DNA of 64,000 bases, taken from NCBI RefSeq assembly GCF_003363755.1, contig NZ_CP031396.1:5736501-5800500 (forward strand), given 5' to 3'. A program made the translations under genes and the position numbers. The notes below the pieces were generated by a model that had not been told where the DNA came from, ran no database searches, and saw nothing but the letters and a program-made list of their open reading frames with translations. Positions 16,805-25,712 of this stretch are shown here, in pieces; the stretch's first letter is position 1; each line of letters opens with the position of its first letter. This DNA comes from Pseudomonas protegens (lineage in GTDB: Bacteria; Pseudomonadota; Gammaproteobacteria; Pseudomonadales; Pseudomonadaceae).

Positions 16805-17638
16805 ATGAGCGGATTGAGCTGGATTCGTGGTGTCAATGGCACTCTGGGCTGGGTGGCTCCTCAGTGGGCGGCGAATCGGATGCGCCAGTTGTTCATGACT
16901 CCCCGTGAGCTGCCGCCCCGAGAGTGGGAATTGCCCCTGCTGGAGCGTGCTGAGCGTCTGACCTTGCGCTTTGGCCTCTCTGCCTTGCGTTGGGGGCAGG
17001 GGCCGACAGTGTTGCTGATGCATGGCTGGGAAGGGCGACCCACTCAATTTGCCAGCCTGATCGAGGCGCTGGTGGCGGCTGGCTATACCGCAGTGGCGCT
17101 GGACGGTCCCGCCCACGGCCGCTCTCCAGGGGAGGAGGCCAATGTGGTGCTCTTTGCCCGGGCGATGTTGGAGGCAGCGGCGGAATTGCCCCCCTTGCGC
17201 GCAGTGATTGGTCACTCCATGGGCGGTGCCAGCGCCATGCTCGCTGTGCAGTTGGGACTGCGCACCGAAACCCTGGTCAGTATCGCCGCGCCGGCTCGGA
17301 TTCTTGGCGTGTTGCGAGGTTTTGCCCGCTACATGCGCTTGCCGCCCAGGGCGCGCTCGGCCTTTATCCGTCAAGTGGAGAAGGATGTAGGGATGCGTGC
17401 CGCGACCCTGGACGTGGCTCAGTATCAGTTGGAGATGCCTGGCCTGATCATTCATGCCGAAGATGATCGATTTGTACCGGTCAAGGAGTCGGAGTTGATC
17501 CACCAGGCCTGGTTCGACAGTCGCTTGCTGCGCTTGAGTGAAGGTGGTCATCAGCGAGTGTTGGCCGATCCCCGAGTGATCGACGCTGTGATCACTCTGG
17601 TCACCGGACGCCATCTGCCGGCGCGCCAATCTGCCTGA
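16805..17638 (+). CDS. Alpha/beta hydrolase
   Basis: A 277-residue cytoplasmic serine hydrolase. The nucleophile elbow is G-H-S-M-G-G (Ser138); L-M-H-G-W-E-G near 72 is the oxyanion-hole HG motif; an acid in H-A-E-D-D-R-F-V-P near 220 and a His in E-G-G-H-Q-R near 245 complete the triad. The substrate is unknown; esterase or lactonase activity on small lipophilic compounds is usual. The gene lies between a TetR regulator and a 4HBT thioesterase with short gaps, so an operon is likely. Confidence 0.88.
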   Translation: MSGLSWIRGVNGTLGWVAPQWAANRMRQLFMTPRELPPREWELPLLERAERLTLRFGLSALRWGQGPTVLLMHGWEGRPTQFASLIEALVAAGYTAVALDGPAHGRSPGEEANVVLFARAMLEAAAELPPLRAVIGHSMGGASAMLAVQLGLRTETLVSIAAPARILGVLRGFARYMRLPPRARSAFIRQVEKDVGMRAATLDVAQYQLEMPGLIIHAEDDRFVPVKESELIHQAWFDSRLLRLSEGGHQRVLADPRVIDAVITLVTGRHLPARQSA

Positions 17639-17685
17639 GCATCCGCTACACTGCCCCGGTCAAAAAATCTGACCGGGAGTTGGGC

Positions 17686-18120
17686 ATGAGTTGGGATCTG
17701 GCAACGCCATTCGTTATCGATCTGCAGGTGGTGGCCGAGGAAATCGATGGCTTGGGGCACGCCAACAATGCGGTCTACGTGACCTGGCTGGAGCGTTGCG
17801 CCTGGCGTCACTCGCAACGTCTGGGGCTGGATCTGGCCGAGTATCGTCGCCTGGATCGGGCGATGGCCGTGGTGCGGCACGAGATCGACTATCTGGCCGC
17901 GGCTTATGAAGGCGATGAGCTGCAACTGGCCACCTGGATCGTCGATTGGGATCAGCGCCTGAAGATGACTCGACGTTTCCAGCTGGTCCGTCCGAGCGAT
18001 GGCAGTACCTTGTTGCGGGCCCAGACCACTTTTGTCTGCATCGAGCTGTCCAGCGGCAAGCCCAAGCGTATGCCCGCCGAATTCCTTGAGGGCTACGGCC
18101 CAGCCCTGCAGGGCTCGTGA
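17686..18120 (+). CDS. Acyl-CoA thioesterase, hot-dog fold (4HBT type)
   Basis: 144 residues of the 4-hydroxybenzoyl-CoA thioesterase group, which hydrolyse acyl-CoA or acyl-ACP. The signature is D-G-L-G-H-A-N-N-A-V-Y-V-T-W-L-E near residues 22-37: the helix with the catalytic Asp or Glu region and H-x-N-N followed by the Y-x-x-W-x-E segment. The ATG at 17686 follows GACCGGGAG. The in-frame TTG at 17680 is less likely. It is the third gene of the TetR-hydrolase cluster. Substrate unknown. Confidence 0.85.
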   Translation: MSWDLATPFVIDLQVVAEEIDGLGHANNAVYVTWLERCAWRHSQRLGLDLAEYRRLDRAMAVVRHEIDYLAAAYEGDELQLATWIVDWDQRLKMTRRFQLVRPSDGSTLLRAQTTFVCIELSSGKPKRMPAEFLEGYGPALQGS

Positions 18121-18307
18121 TCACCTTGGCTCCTGTGTGGATACCGTCTTGCCAGCGAAGGCCTGTTCAAGGGCGCTGTCAGGCCCGAGAGTCCATTTGT
18201 CGCTAAGCGCAACGCCGCTCGGCCTTTCCTACAAAATTCCTGTTATCGGGTGAAACCCAGTAAACTGGCGAACGTTTTTTCGCCTGATTTTTCGTTGAGT
18301 GTGTTTC

Positions 18308-19267
18308 ATGCAAATTGCCCTGGCGCCCATGGAGGGGTTGGTCGACAACATCCTGCGGGATGTGTTGACTCGTGTTGGCGGGATCGACTGGTGTGTCACC
18401 GAGTTCATTCGCGTCAATGACCGTCTACTGACGCCTGCCTATTTCCACAAGCTCGCTCCCGAGTTGCTGCAAGGCGCGCACACCGCTGCCGGCGTGCCAT
18501 TGCGCGTGCAGTTGCTGGGGTCCGATCCGGTGTGCCTGGCCGAAAATGCCGCGCTGGCCTGCGAGCTTGGCAGCGAGGTGATCGACCTGAATTTTGGCTG
18601 TCCAGCCAAGACCGTCAACAAGTCCCGGGGTGGGGCGGTGCTGCTTAAGGAGCCCGAACTGCTGAATCAGATTGTCGAGCATGTGCGGCGAGCGGTGCCT
18701 GCGCATATCCCGGTCACGGCAAAAATGCGCCTGGGCTTCGATAGTCCGGACGGTTCGCTGGTGTGCGCTACGGCGCTGGCCGAGGGCGGCGCGGAACATA
18801 TCGTGGTTCACGCACGGACCAAGGTTGATGGTTACAAGCCGCCCGCTCATTGGGAGTGGATTCCTCGGGTGCAGGATGTGGTCAAGGTGCCGGTGTTCGC
18901 CAACGGCGATATCTGGAGCGTCGAGGATTGGCGGCGCTGTCGGGAGATCAGTGGCGTGGAGGACATCATGCTCGGTCGTGGGCTGGTCTCGCGTCCGGAC
19001 CTGGCCCGGCAGATCGCCGCCGCTCGCGCTGGGGAGGAGGTGGTGGAAATGTCCTGGGCCGATCTGCAGCCCATGCTTCAGGACTTCTGGGCCCAGGTGG
19101 TGGTGCAACTGACCCCCCGTTCAGCCCCGGGGCGTTTGAAGCAATGGCTGGCCATGCTGACTCGCAACTATCCGGAGGCGGTTGAGCTGTTTACCGCTCT
19201 GCGTCGGGAAACCGATCTGGATCAGGTGGGGCGGCTGCTGGGCATGCCCCGCAGCGAAGCGGCGTAA
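18308..19267 (+). CDS. dusC: tRNA-dihydrouridine(16) synthase
   Basis: A 319-residue FMN- and NADPH-dependent enzyme that reduces U16 in the tRNA D-loop. Visible are the N-terminal A-P-M-E-G FMN-binding motif, the catalytic Cys98 in N-F-G-C-P-A-K-T-V-N-K-S-R-G-G-A, and the phosphate-binding segment F-A-N-G-D-I followed by L-G-R-G-L. The early P-M-E-G-L-V-D-N and the length suit the DusC subfamily more than DusA or DusB. The ATG at 18308 gives the conserved start; an upstream GTG at 18299 is possible but unnecessary. A REP-like scar lies in the gap before it. Confidence 0.93.
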   Translation: MQIALAPMEGLVDNILRDVLTRVGGIDWCVTEFIRVNDRLLTPAYFHKLAPELLQGAHTAAGVPLRVQLLGSDPVCLAENAALACELGSEVIDLNFGCPAKTVNKSRGGAVLLKEPELLNQIVEHVRRAVPAHIPVTAKMRLGFDSPDGSLVCATALAEGGAEHIVVHARTKVDGYKPPAHWEWIPRVQDVVKVPVFANGDIWSVEDWRRCREISGVEDIMLGRGLVSRPDLARQIAAARAGEEVVEMSWADLQPMLQDFWAQVVVQLTPRSAPGRLKQWLAMLTRNYPEAVELFTALRRETDLDQVGRLLGMPRSEAA

Positions 19268-19285
19268 AAAATTCAAAAAAAACCT

Positions 19286-19313
19286 CTTGAAATGTCAGGA
19301 GCGGTCCCTATCT
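19286..19313 (+). promoter_or_regulatory. Sigma-32 (RpoH) heat-shock promoter of ibpA
   Basis: CTTGAAA (19286-19292), a 13-base spacer and CCCTATCT (19306-19313), a close match to the RpoH consensus CTTGAAA-N13/14-CCCCATNT. Confidence 0.88.
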
Positions 19314-19319
19314 CTTGGG

Positions 19320-19384
19320 TACGCGACGCCGAATTCGGGTCGCGGAGATAACCACTCGCTGAAAAATCAGGAGATAGACCCATG
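19320..19384 (+). promoter_or_regulatory. ROSE-like RNA thermometer in the ibpA 5' UTR
   Basis: The leader has a stable hairpin, CGCGAC (19322-19327) with GTCGCG (19339-19344) and an inner CCGAA/TTCGG. Next to the start, TCGCT (19356-19360) faces the ribosome binding site AGGAGA (19369-19374) across a short A-rich loop. A U(U/C)GCU element paired to the Shine-Dalgarno is the hallmark of ROSE elements, and such a thermometer is known for Pseudomonas ibpA. Pairing here is read by eye, not folded. Confidence 0.75.
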
Positions 19385-19828
19385 AGTACTGCATTTTCCC
19401 TGGCTCCACTGTTCCGTTCCTCTGTTGGCTTCGACCGTTTCAACGACCTGTTTGAATCGGCGTTGCGCAACGAACCGAGCAGCAGCTATCCACCCTACAA
19501 CGTTGAAAAACACGCCGACGACCAATACCGCATCGTCATCGCCGCTGCCGGCTTCCAGGATGACGATCTGGAACTGCAAGTGGAGAAAGGCGTGTTGACC
19601 GTGAGCGGTGGCAAGCGCGACGCCAATGAAAGTGTCACTTACCTGCACCAGGGCATTGCCCAGCGTGCATTCAAGCTGTCCTTCCGCCTGGCCGACCATA
19701 TCGAGGTCAAGGCCGCGGCCCTGAGCAACGGTCTGTTGAACATTGACCTGCTGCGGGTTGTACCGGAAGAGGCGAAGCCAAAGCGCATCCCGATCAACGG
19801 TGCGCAGCAGCCGGCTCTGCAACACTAA
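19382..19828 (+). CDS. ibpA: Small heat-shock protein, Hsp20/IbpA family
   Basis: A 148-residue alpha-crystallin-type holdase that binds unfolded proteins. The alpha-crystallin domain covers about 35-130, with P-P-Y-N-V-E, the A-A-G-F-x-x-D-D-L motif and the late beta-strand L-S-N-G-L-L-N-I-D-L, the family's (A/S)-x-x-x-N-G-V-L motif. A C-terminal K-R-I-P-I supplies the I-x-I oligomer motif. It is monocistronic, with a sigma-32 promoter and an RNA thermometer in front and a strong terminator behind. Confidence 0.96.
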   Translation: MSTAFSLAPLFRSSVGFDRFNDLFESALRNEPSSSYPPYNVEKHADDQYRIVIAAAGFQDDDLELQVEKGVLTVSGGKRDANESVTYLHQGIAQRAFKLSFRLADHIEVKAAALSNGLLNIDLLRVVPEEAKPKRIPINGAQQPALQH

Positions 19829-19839
19829 GACCGCTGTAA

Positions 19840-19868
19840 AAAAAGGGCGCCCTGGTGGCGCCCTTTTT
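19840..19868. terminator. Bidirectional terminator between ibpA and the convergent GGDEF-EAL gene
   Basis: An A-run, stem GGGCGCC / GGCGCCC with loop CTGGT, and a T-run. Confidence 0.88.
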
Positions 19869-19876
19869 CGTGCCTG

Positions 19877-22800
19877 TCATTTCAGCAGCTTCTTGAATTC
19901 GCTCAGAGGTAGCGGCTGGCTGTGCAGGTAGCCCTGGTACAGATGGCATTCCAGCCCCTGGAGGAATTCCAGTTGCTGTGGGGTTTCCACGCCTTCGGCG
20001 ATGACCTTCAGGTTCAGGCTGCGGGCCATGGCGACGATGGCCCGGATGATTTCCGCATCGTTGGGGTCGTGGGTGGCATCGCGGACAAATGACTGGTCTA
20101 TTTTCAGGGTGTCCACCGGCAGGCGTTTTAGGTACGTCAGGGAGGAGTAGCCGGTGCCGAAGTCGTCCATGGCAAAACTGACCCCGAGTTTTTTCAGTCG
20201 ACGCATCTTGTTGATGGTGTCATCCAGGTTCTGGATCACGATGCCTTCGGTGATCTCCAGCTTCAGCAATGATGAGGGCAGGGCATAGGCAGTCAGGCTG
20301 TGTTCGATTCGTTCGACGAAGTCGTTCTGGCGAAATTGCCGAGGGCTGATGTTGACGCATAGGCTGAAGTGGTGCGGGTCCACCAGGCCTTGCTCGATCA
20401 GTTGGCTGAAGGCCAGGCAGGCTTCATCGAGAATCCAGGTGCCCACTTCAAGGATCAGTCCGCTGTCCTCCAGCACCTTGATGAACTCCGTCGGTGATTG
20501 CGCCCCCAGCTCCGGGTGCTGCCAACGCACCAGGGCCTCGGCGCCGACGATGCGGTTGTCGCGGGCATCCACCTGTGGCTGGTAGTGCACGCTGAATTCG
20601 CCGCGGGACAGGGCCAGACGCAGGTCGGTTTCCATGCGCAGGCGTTCGCTGGCGGCCTTCTGCATGGTGTTGTGGTACATCTGCGTGGTGTTGCGCCCGG
20701 AGTCCTTGGCGCGGTAAAGGGCAATGTCGGCGCGCTTGAGCAGGTCGGTGGGGGTCGAGCCGTGATCGGGAATCAGCGCCACGCCGATGCTGGGGGTGAC
20801 CTGCAGGCGCTGGCCGTCGAGGAACATCGGTTCCGAGAGCAGCTCGCGCAGGGTCCCGGCCAGTTGCCGCACCTGTTCACTGACCTCATTGCGCGAGCCT
20901 TCCAGGCCGCTGAGCAGCACCACGAATTCATCGCCGCCCAGGCGCGCGACGGTGTCCTCCATGCGCACGCTGGCTTCCAGTCTGGCGGTGATGATCTTCA
21001 GTACGGTATCGCCCACCGGGTGCCCCAGGGAGTCGTTGATGTGCTTGAAGTGGTCCAGGTCGAGGAACAGCAGGGCGCCCCGCAGATTGTGGCGCTTGAG
21101 CAGAGCGATCTGCTGGCTCAGGCGGTCCATCAGCAGGGCGCGGTTGGGCAGGTTGGTCAAGGGATCGTGGTAGGCCAGGTGGCGGATCTGTGCCTGGGCA
21201 TTCTTCAGCAGACTGACGTCCCGGGCCGTCAGCAGCAGGCACGGGGTTTCATTGAGGATGATCGGCTCCACCGAGACCTCTAGGGTGAGGATTTCCCCGC
21301 GCTTGTTACGCCCGAGCATTTCCAGGTGATGCACTCGGCCCTTGAGCCTGAGCTCCGCCAGCAGTGTGGCGAGCTGGGCTTCTTCGGCCCAGATGCCGAC
21401 CTGATACATGGTGTGGCCGAGCACTTCATCGGTGCGGTAGCCGGTCAGGCGGCAGAAGCCGTCGTTGACCTCCAGGTAGCGGCCGGTGTCGCGCTCGGTG
21501 ATGGTGATGGCGTCAGGACTGGAGTGGAAGGCCTTGGCGAACTTCTCTTCGCTGGCCTTGAGCGCGGCCTCGGAACGCTGTTGCTGGGTGATATCCCGCA
21601 GCGTGGTGACGATGCACGGCTGCTTGTCGACGGTGATCAGGCGGCTGGAAATGATGCAGGTCAGTGCCTGGCCGCTCTTGTGGTTGACCACCACTGCCAC
21701 GTTGTTCAGCGCCTGTTCGCGAATCACCTGTTCGATCCGCCGCAGACGCGGGGCGGGATCTGCCCAGAAGCCGATCTGTTCGGCGCTGCGGTTGATCACA
21801 TCTTCCGGGGTCCAGCCGAAGGTCTGGGTGAAGCTTGAATTGATCTCGATGAACTGACCGGTTTCCAGCAGCGTCAGGCAGATGGGGTCCGGGCTGACCT
21901 GGAACAGGCTGGCGAACTTCTCTTCCGAAGTGATCAGGCGCTGTTCGCGTTCCACCTGTTCGGTGATGTCCAGCAGCGTTCCGGCCATGCGCAGTGGATT
22001 GCCCTGCTCGTCGCGATAGAGGCGAGCGCGGCTTTCCAGGTAGCGCGAGCTGCCGTCCGCCAGTTGCACCCGGTAAGTCAGCTGGTAGTTGCCCGCCGGG
22101 CCTTCCCGCAGGCTGCGATAGGCATCGCGCATGCTGTCGCGTTCTTCAGTGGGGACGCCCTCGAAAAAGGCTTCGAAGGATTCATGGAAGGGCGCCGGCT
22201 CCAGGCCGTGCAATTGTGCGGCCCGGGCCGAGCCATAGAGCATGCCGCTGGGAATGTGCCAATCCCAGGTGCCCAGTTGCGCCGAATCCAGGGCCAGGTC
22301 GAGGCGTTCCTGACTGTCTTTGAGGGCTTGTTCGGCTCTTTTGCGTTCGCTGGTATCGAGAAAGGTGCTGAGCAGGTAGGGCTTGCCTTCCAGTTCGATT
22401 TTCTGCGCGCTGAGAATGCCGTCGTGGATCTGGCCATTGCTGGCGCGGAACTGGACTTCGAGGCTGGCGGCCTGGCCCTTTTTCTGCACGGCCTTGATCA
22501 GTTGGGCGCGCTGTTCGGGATTAACCCACAGGCCGATCTCCAGGGTAGTGCGGCCTATCACATGTTCGGCGGGCCAGCCGAACTGGCTTTCGAAGTATTG
22601 GTTGGCCTCGCTGATCAGGCCATCTTCCAGGCGGGTCAGCAGCACCATGTTGGGGCACAGGTGAAACAGGGTGGCGAAACGTTTTTCCGAGCTGCTGAGG
22701 GCTTCCTCCCGCTGGCGTTGGTGGGTGATCTCGCGGATCACCCCGATCATTCGGGGCTTGCCATGCTTGTCCGGTAGCACGCTGCCGTTGATCTCCAGCC

Positions 22801-23203
22801 AGTGCAGGCTGCCATCGGGCCAGCGAATGCGGTGGTGCATCGCGTGTTCCAGGGGCGCTCCCGCCAGCACTGAATGAAAAGCCCGTACGGTTCTGGCCCG
22901 GTCTTCAATGGGGAGCAGATCGAGGTATTCGAGGTTTTCCGGCAGGGGTTGGCGTGGATCGAAGCCAAACAGTGCCTGGGTGCCCCGGGACCAGCTGATT
23001 TGCCCGCTTTCAATATCCCAATACCAGGCTCCCAGCCGCGCGCCATTGAGAGCGGCAAGCAACTGCGGTGCGCTTTCCCAGCTTTGCTCCGACTCCCTGG
23101 GGTCGACAGCATGGATACGCGGCATGGGTGGAATACGGTCAGCGGGTTTTGGCATGGGTGTCAGGCCTTGAGCTGAGTCATTCGTTTGGCGCGGGATACT
23201 CAT
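19877..23203 (-). CDS. Five-PAS GGDEF-EAL dual c-di-GMP turnover protein
   Basis: About 1108 residues, no membrane helix, so probably cytoplasmic. Five PAS/PAC sensor modules in tandem occupy roughly residues 45-670; three share a G-W-x-x-E-(H/D)-V-I or G-Y-R-T-D-E-V-L motif. They are followed by a GGDEF domain with intact A-R-L-G-G-D-E-F and an RMED inhibitory site five residues upstream, and an EAL domain with E-A-L-V-R-W, V-N-I-S-P-R-Q-F, E-I-T-E-G, M-D-D-F-G-T-G-Y, K-I-D and A-E-G-V-E-T. All usual catalytic residues of both domains are visible, so it may either make or break c-di-GMP depending on PAS input. The start is uncertain: ATG 23203 is the first, but ATG 23155 or TTG 23227 are possible. 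Confidence 0.9.
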   Translation of the reverse strand: MSIPRQTNDSAQGLTPMPKPADRIPPMPRIHAVDPRESEQSWESAPQLLAALNGARLGAWYWDIESGQISWSRGTQALFGFDPRQPLPENLEYLDLLPIEDRARTVRAFHSVLAGAPLEHAMHHRIRWPDGSLHWLEINGSVLPDKHGKPRMIGVIREITHQRQREEALSSSEKRFATLFHLCPNMVLLTRLEDGLISEANQYFESQFGWPAEHVIGRTTLEIGLWVNPEQRAQLIKAVQKKGQAASLEVQFRASNGQIHDGILSAQKIELEGKPYLLSTFLDTSERKRAEQALKDSQERLDLALDSAQLGTWDWHIPSGMLYGSARAAQLHGLEPAPFHESFEAFFEGVPTEERDSMRDAYRSLREGPAGNYQLTYRVQLADGSSRYLESRARLYRDEQGNPLRMAGTLLDITEQVEREQRLITSEEKFASLFQVSPDPICLTLLETGQFIEINSSFTQTFGWTPEDVINRSAEQIGFWADPAPRLRRIEQVIREQALNNVAVVVNHKSGQALTCIISSRLITVDKQPCIVTTLRDITQQQRSEAALKASEEKFAKAFHSSPDAITITERDTGRYLEVNDGFCRLTGYRTDEVLGHTMYQVGIWAEEAQLATLLAELRLKGRVHHLEMLGRNKRGEILTLEVSVEPIILNETPCLLLTARDVSLLKNAQAQIRHLAYHDPLTNLPNRALLMDRLSQQIALLKRHNLRGALLFLDLDHFKHINDSLGHPVGDTVLKIITARLEASVRMEDTVARLGGDEFVVLLSGLEGSRNEVSEQVRQLAGTLRELLSEPMFLDGQRLQVTPSIGVALIPDHGSTPTDLLKRADIALYRAKDSGRNTTQMYHNTMQKAASERLRMETDLRLALSRGEFSVHYQPQVDARDNRIVGAEALVRWQHPELGAQSPTEFIKVLEDSGLILEVGTWILDEACLAFSQLIEQGLVDPHHFSLCVNISPRQFRQNDFVERIEHSLTAYALPSSLLKLEITEGIVIQNLDDTINKMRRLKKLGVSFAMDDFGTGYSSLTYLKRLPVDTLKIDQSFVRDATHDPNDAEIIRAIVAMARSLNLKVIAEGVETPQQLEFLQGLECHLYQGYLHSQPLPLSEFKKLLK

Positions 23204-23239
23204 GACAGTTCGGCTTGGCACGGGCAATACCCGGAAGAG

Positions 23240-24130
23240 CTATGCCGGGTTCCCTGGCCAATCGACTTGTGCATCCAGTAAGGCCATGAAGGCCCGCGCA
23301 GCATTCGACAGCGTCCGTTCGGTATGCAGGATATAGCCTAGCTGGCGTCGCAGTTGTATGCCCGGTAAAGGAATGCGCGCCACTTGATCGTCGAGCATGG
23401 TGCGGGGCAGGACGCTCCAGGCCAGACCGATGGAAACCATCATCTTTATAGTTTCCAGATAGTTAGTGCTCATGGCGATGTTCGGCGTCAGGCCTTGGGC
23501 CTCAAACAAGCGTTGGACAATATGGTGGGTAAAGGTGTTGCCGCCGGGAAAAACTGCCGGATGCAGGGCAATATCCGCCAGGCTGACCTGGCCGTTGCTG
23601 ACCAGCGGATGTTCCGGGGCGGCGACAAAGTCCAGCGGGTCGTCCCAGACCGCGGTGGCCTTGATCAGACTGTGGGGCTCGGGTGCCAAGGTGATCACCG
23701 CCAGTTCGGCGCGGCCGTGGAGGATTTCCTCGTAGGCCACCTCGGAATCGAGGAATTGGATGTCCAGGGCCACTTGCGGGTAGCGCCGGGTAAAGGCCCG
23801 CAGCAGCGGCGGCAGGCGGTGCAGGCCGATGTGATGGCTGGTGGCCAGGGTTAGGCGGCCGCTGACTTCCCCGGTGAGGTTGGTCAGGGCGCGACGGGTG
23901 TCGTCCAGCACGTTGATGATCTGATACGCCCGGGGCAGCAGAGCGCGTCCGGCCTCGGTCAGGCCGACCTCGCGGCCCAGGCGGTCGAACAGCCGCACAT
24001 TGAGCTGCTGCTCCAGGCCGGCGATACGTTTGCTGATAGCGGGCTGGGTCAGGTGCAGGCGTTCACCGGCGCCGGAAAAGCTGCCGGTCTCGGCGATGGC
24101 TATAAAGGCATTGAGGTTGGCCAGGTCCAT
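23240..24130 (-). CDS. LysR-family transcriptional regulator, divergent from leuC
   Basis: 296 residues. The N-terminal winged helix is standard: M-D-L-A-N-L-N-A-F-I-A-I-A-E-T-G-S-F-S-G-A-G, then L-T-Q-P-A-I-S-K-R-I-A-G-L-E. A periplasmic-binding-protein-like effector domain follows. It is transcribed away from leuC with 153 bases between the starts, the same place as in P. aeruginosa, so control of leuCDB is a reasonable guess, though no binding site was proven. The ATG at 24130 begins the usual M-D-L-x-x-L-x-x-F start; 10 upstream in-frame codons lack family character. Confidence 0.88.
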   Translation of the reverse strand: MDLANLNAFIAIAETGSFSGAGERLHLTQPAISKRIAGLEQQLNVRLFDRLGREVGLTEAGRALLPRAYQIINVLDDTRRALTNLTGEVSGRLTLATSHHIGLHRLPPLLRAFTRRYPQVALDIQFLDSEVAYEEILHGRAELAVITLAPEPHSLIKATAVWDDPLDFVAAPEHPLVSNGQVSLADIALHPAVFPGGNTFTHHIVQRLFEAQGLTPNIAMSTNYLETIKMMVSIGLAWSVLPRTMLDDQVARIPLPGIQLRRQLGYILHTERTLSNAARAFMALLDAQVDWPGNPA

Positions 24131-24283
24131 GGTTGTATTCCAGTTGGTTATCCAAAGCATGAAAAATATGAATTTGAGTTATTTAATCTAACGCCATAGC
24201 ATCAGCCTCACAAGCCAAGGGGTTATTGATCGGCCGACGGTCAGGGCCCGGGGCATAGAAACAAGCTGATGAGGAATGGTCCG

Positions 24284-25702
24284 ATGGCCGGCAAGACGCT
24301 CTACGACAAGCTCTGGGATTCGCATTTGGTCAAGCAGCGCGACGATGGTTCGGCGCTGATCTATATCGATCGTCACATCATCCATGAAGTGACCTCGCCG
24401 CAAGCGTTCGAAGGCCTGCGTCTGGCCGGACGCAAGCCTTGGCGCATCGATGCCAACATCGCTACCCCGGACCACAACGTACCGACTACGCCTGAGCGCA
24501 AGGGCGGGATCGAAGCGATTGCCGATCAGGTCTCCCGGCTGCAGGTGCAGACCCTCGATGACAACTGTGACGAATACGGCATCGTCGAATTCAAGATGAA
24601 CGATGTGCGTCAGGGCATCGTCCACGTGATCGGCCCGGAACAGGGCGCCACCTTGCCGGGCATGACCGTGGTCTGCGGTGACTCCCACACCTCCACCCAC
24701 GGTGCCTTTGGTGCCCTGGCCCATGGCATCGGCACTTCCGAGGTGGAGCATGTGCTCGCCACTCAGTGCCTGGTGGCCAAGAAGATGAAGAACATGCTGG
24801 TGCGCGTGGAAGGCACCTTGCCCTTTGGCGTGACCGCCAAGGACATCGTCCTCGCAGTGATCGGCAAGATCGGCACCGCCGGTGGCAACGGCCACGCCAT
24901 CGAGTTCGCCGGCAGCGCGATTCGCGACCTTTCCGTTGAAGGCCGCATGACCATCTGCAACATGTCCATCGAAGCCGGTGCCCGTGTCGGACTGGTGGCG
25001 GCGGACGAAAAGACCGTGGCTTATGTCAAGGGTCGTCCATTTGCACCCAAGGGCGCCGAATGGGACTTGGCGGTCGAGGCCTGGAAAGACCTGGTGTCCG
25101 ATGCCGATGCCCAGTTCGACACCGTGGTCGAGCTCGACGCCGCGCAAATCAAGCCGCAAGTCAGCTGGGGCACTTCGCCGGAAATGGTTTTGGCCGTGGA
25201 TCAGCGCGTGCCGGACCCGGCCAAGGAAATGGACCTGGTCAAGCGTGACTCCATCGTCCGTGCCTTGAAGTACATGGGTTTGAGCGCCAACCAGGCCATC
25301 ACCGACATTCAATTGGATCGCGTGTTCATCGGTTCCTGCACCAACTCGCGGATTGAAGACTTGCGTGCCGCGGCGGTGATCGCCAAGGGCCGTAAAGTGG
25401 CCTCCACCATCAAGCAGGCGATCGTGGTTCCGGGTTCGGGGCTGGTGAAGGCCCAGGCTGAGTCGGAAGGCCTGGACAAGATCTTCCTCGAAGCCGGCTT
25501 CGAATGGCGTGAGCCGGGCTGCTCGATGTGCCTGGCGATGAACCCGGATCGCCTGGAGTCCGGTGAGCATTGCGCGTCGACGTCGAACCGCAACTTCGAA
25601 GGGCGCCAGGGTGCCGGTGGGCGCACCCATCTGGTCAGCCCGGCCATGGCCGCCGCCGCCGCTGTCAGCGGTCGTTTCGTCGACGTCCGTGAATTGATCT
25701 AA
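24284..25702 (+). CDS. leuC: 3-isopropylmalate dehydratase, large subunit
   Basis: 472 residues. With LeuD it isomerises 2-isopropylmalate to 3-isopropylmalate, step two of leucine synthesis, using a [4Fe-4S] cluster. Cluster Cys are seen in I-G-S-C-T-N-S-R-I-E-D-L-R and E-P-G-C-S-M-C-L-A-M-N-P-D. The substrate-binding segment C-G-D-S-H-T-S-T-H-G-A-F-G-A is typical. The ATG at 24284 gives the conserved M-A-G-K-T-L-Y-D-K-L and has GAGGAA upstream. leuD follows after 10 bases. Confidence 0.97.
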   Translation: MAGKTLYDKLWDSHLVKQRDDGSALIYIDRHIIHEVTSPQAFEGLRLAGRKPWRIDANIATPDHNVPTTPERKGGIEAIADQVSRLQVQTLDDNCDEYGIVEFKMNDVRQGIVHVIGPEQGATLPGMTVVCGDSHTSTHGAFGALAHGIGTSEVEHVLATQCLVAKKMKNMLVRVEGTLPFGVTAKDIVLAVIGKIGTAGGNGHAIEFAGSAIRDLSVEGRMTICNMSIEAGARVGLVAADEKTVAYVKGRPFAPKGAEWDLAVEAWKDLVSDADAQFDTVVELDAAQIKPQVSWGTSPEMVLAVDQRVPDPAKEMDLVKRDSIVRALKYMGLSANQAITDIQLDRVFIGSCTNSRIEDLRAAAVIAKGRKVASTIKQAIVVPGSGLVKAQAESEGLDKIFLEAGFEWREPGCSMCLAMNPDRLESGEHCASTSNRNFEGRQGAGGRTHLVSPAMAAAAAVSGRFVDVRELI

Positions 25703-25712
25703 GGAGCGCAGC

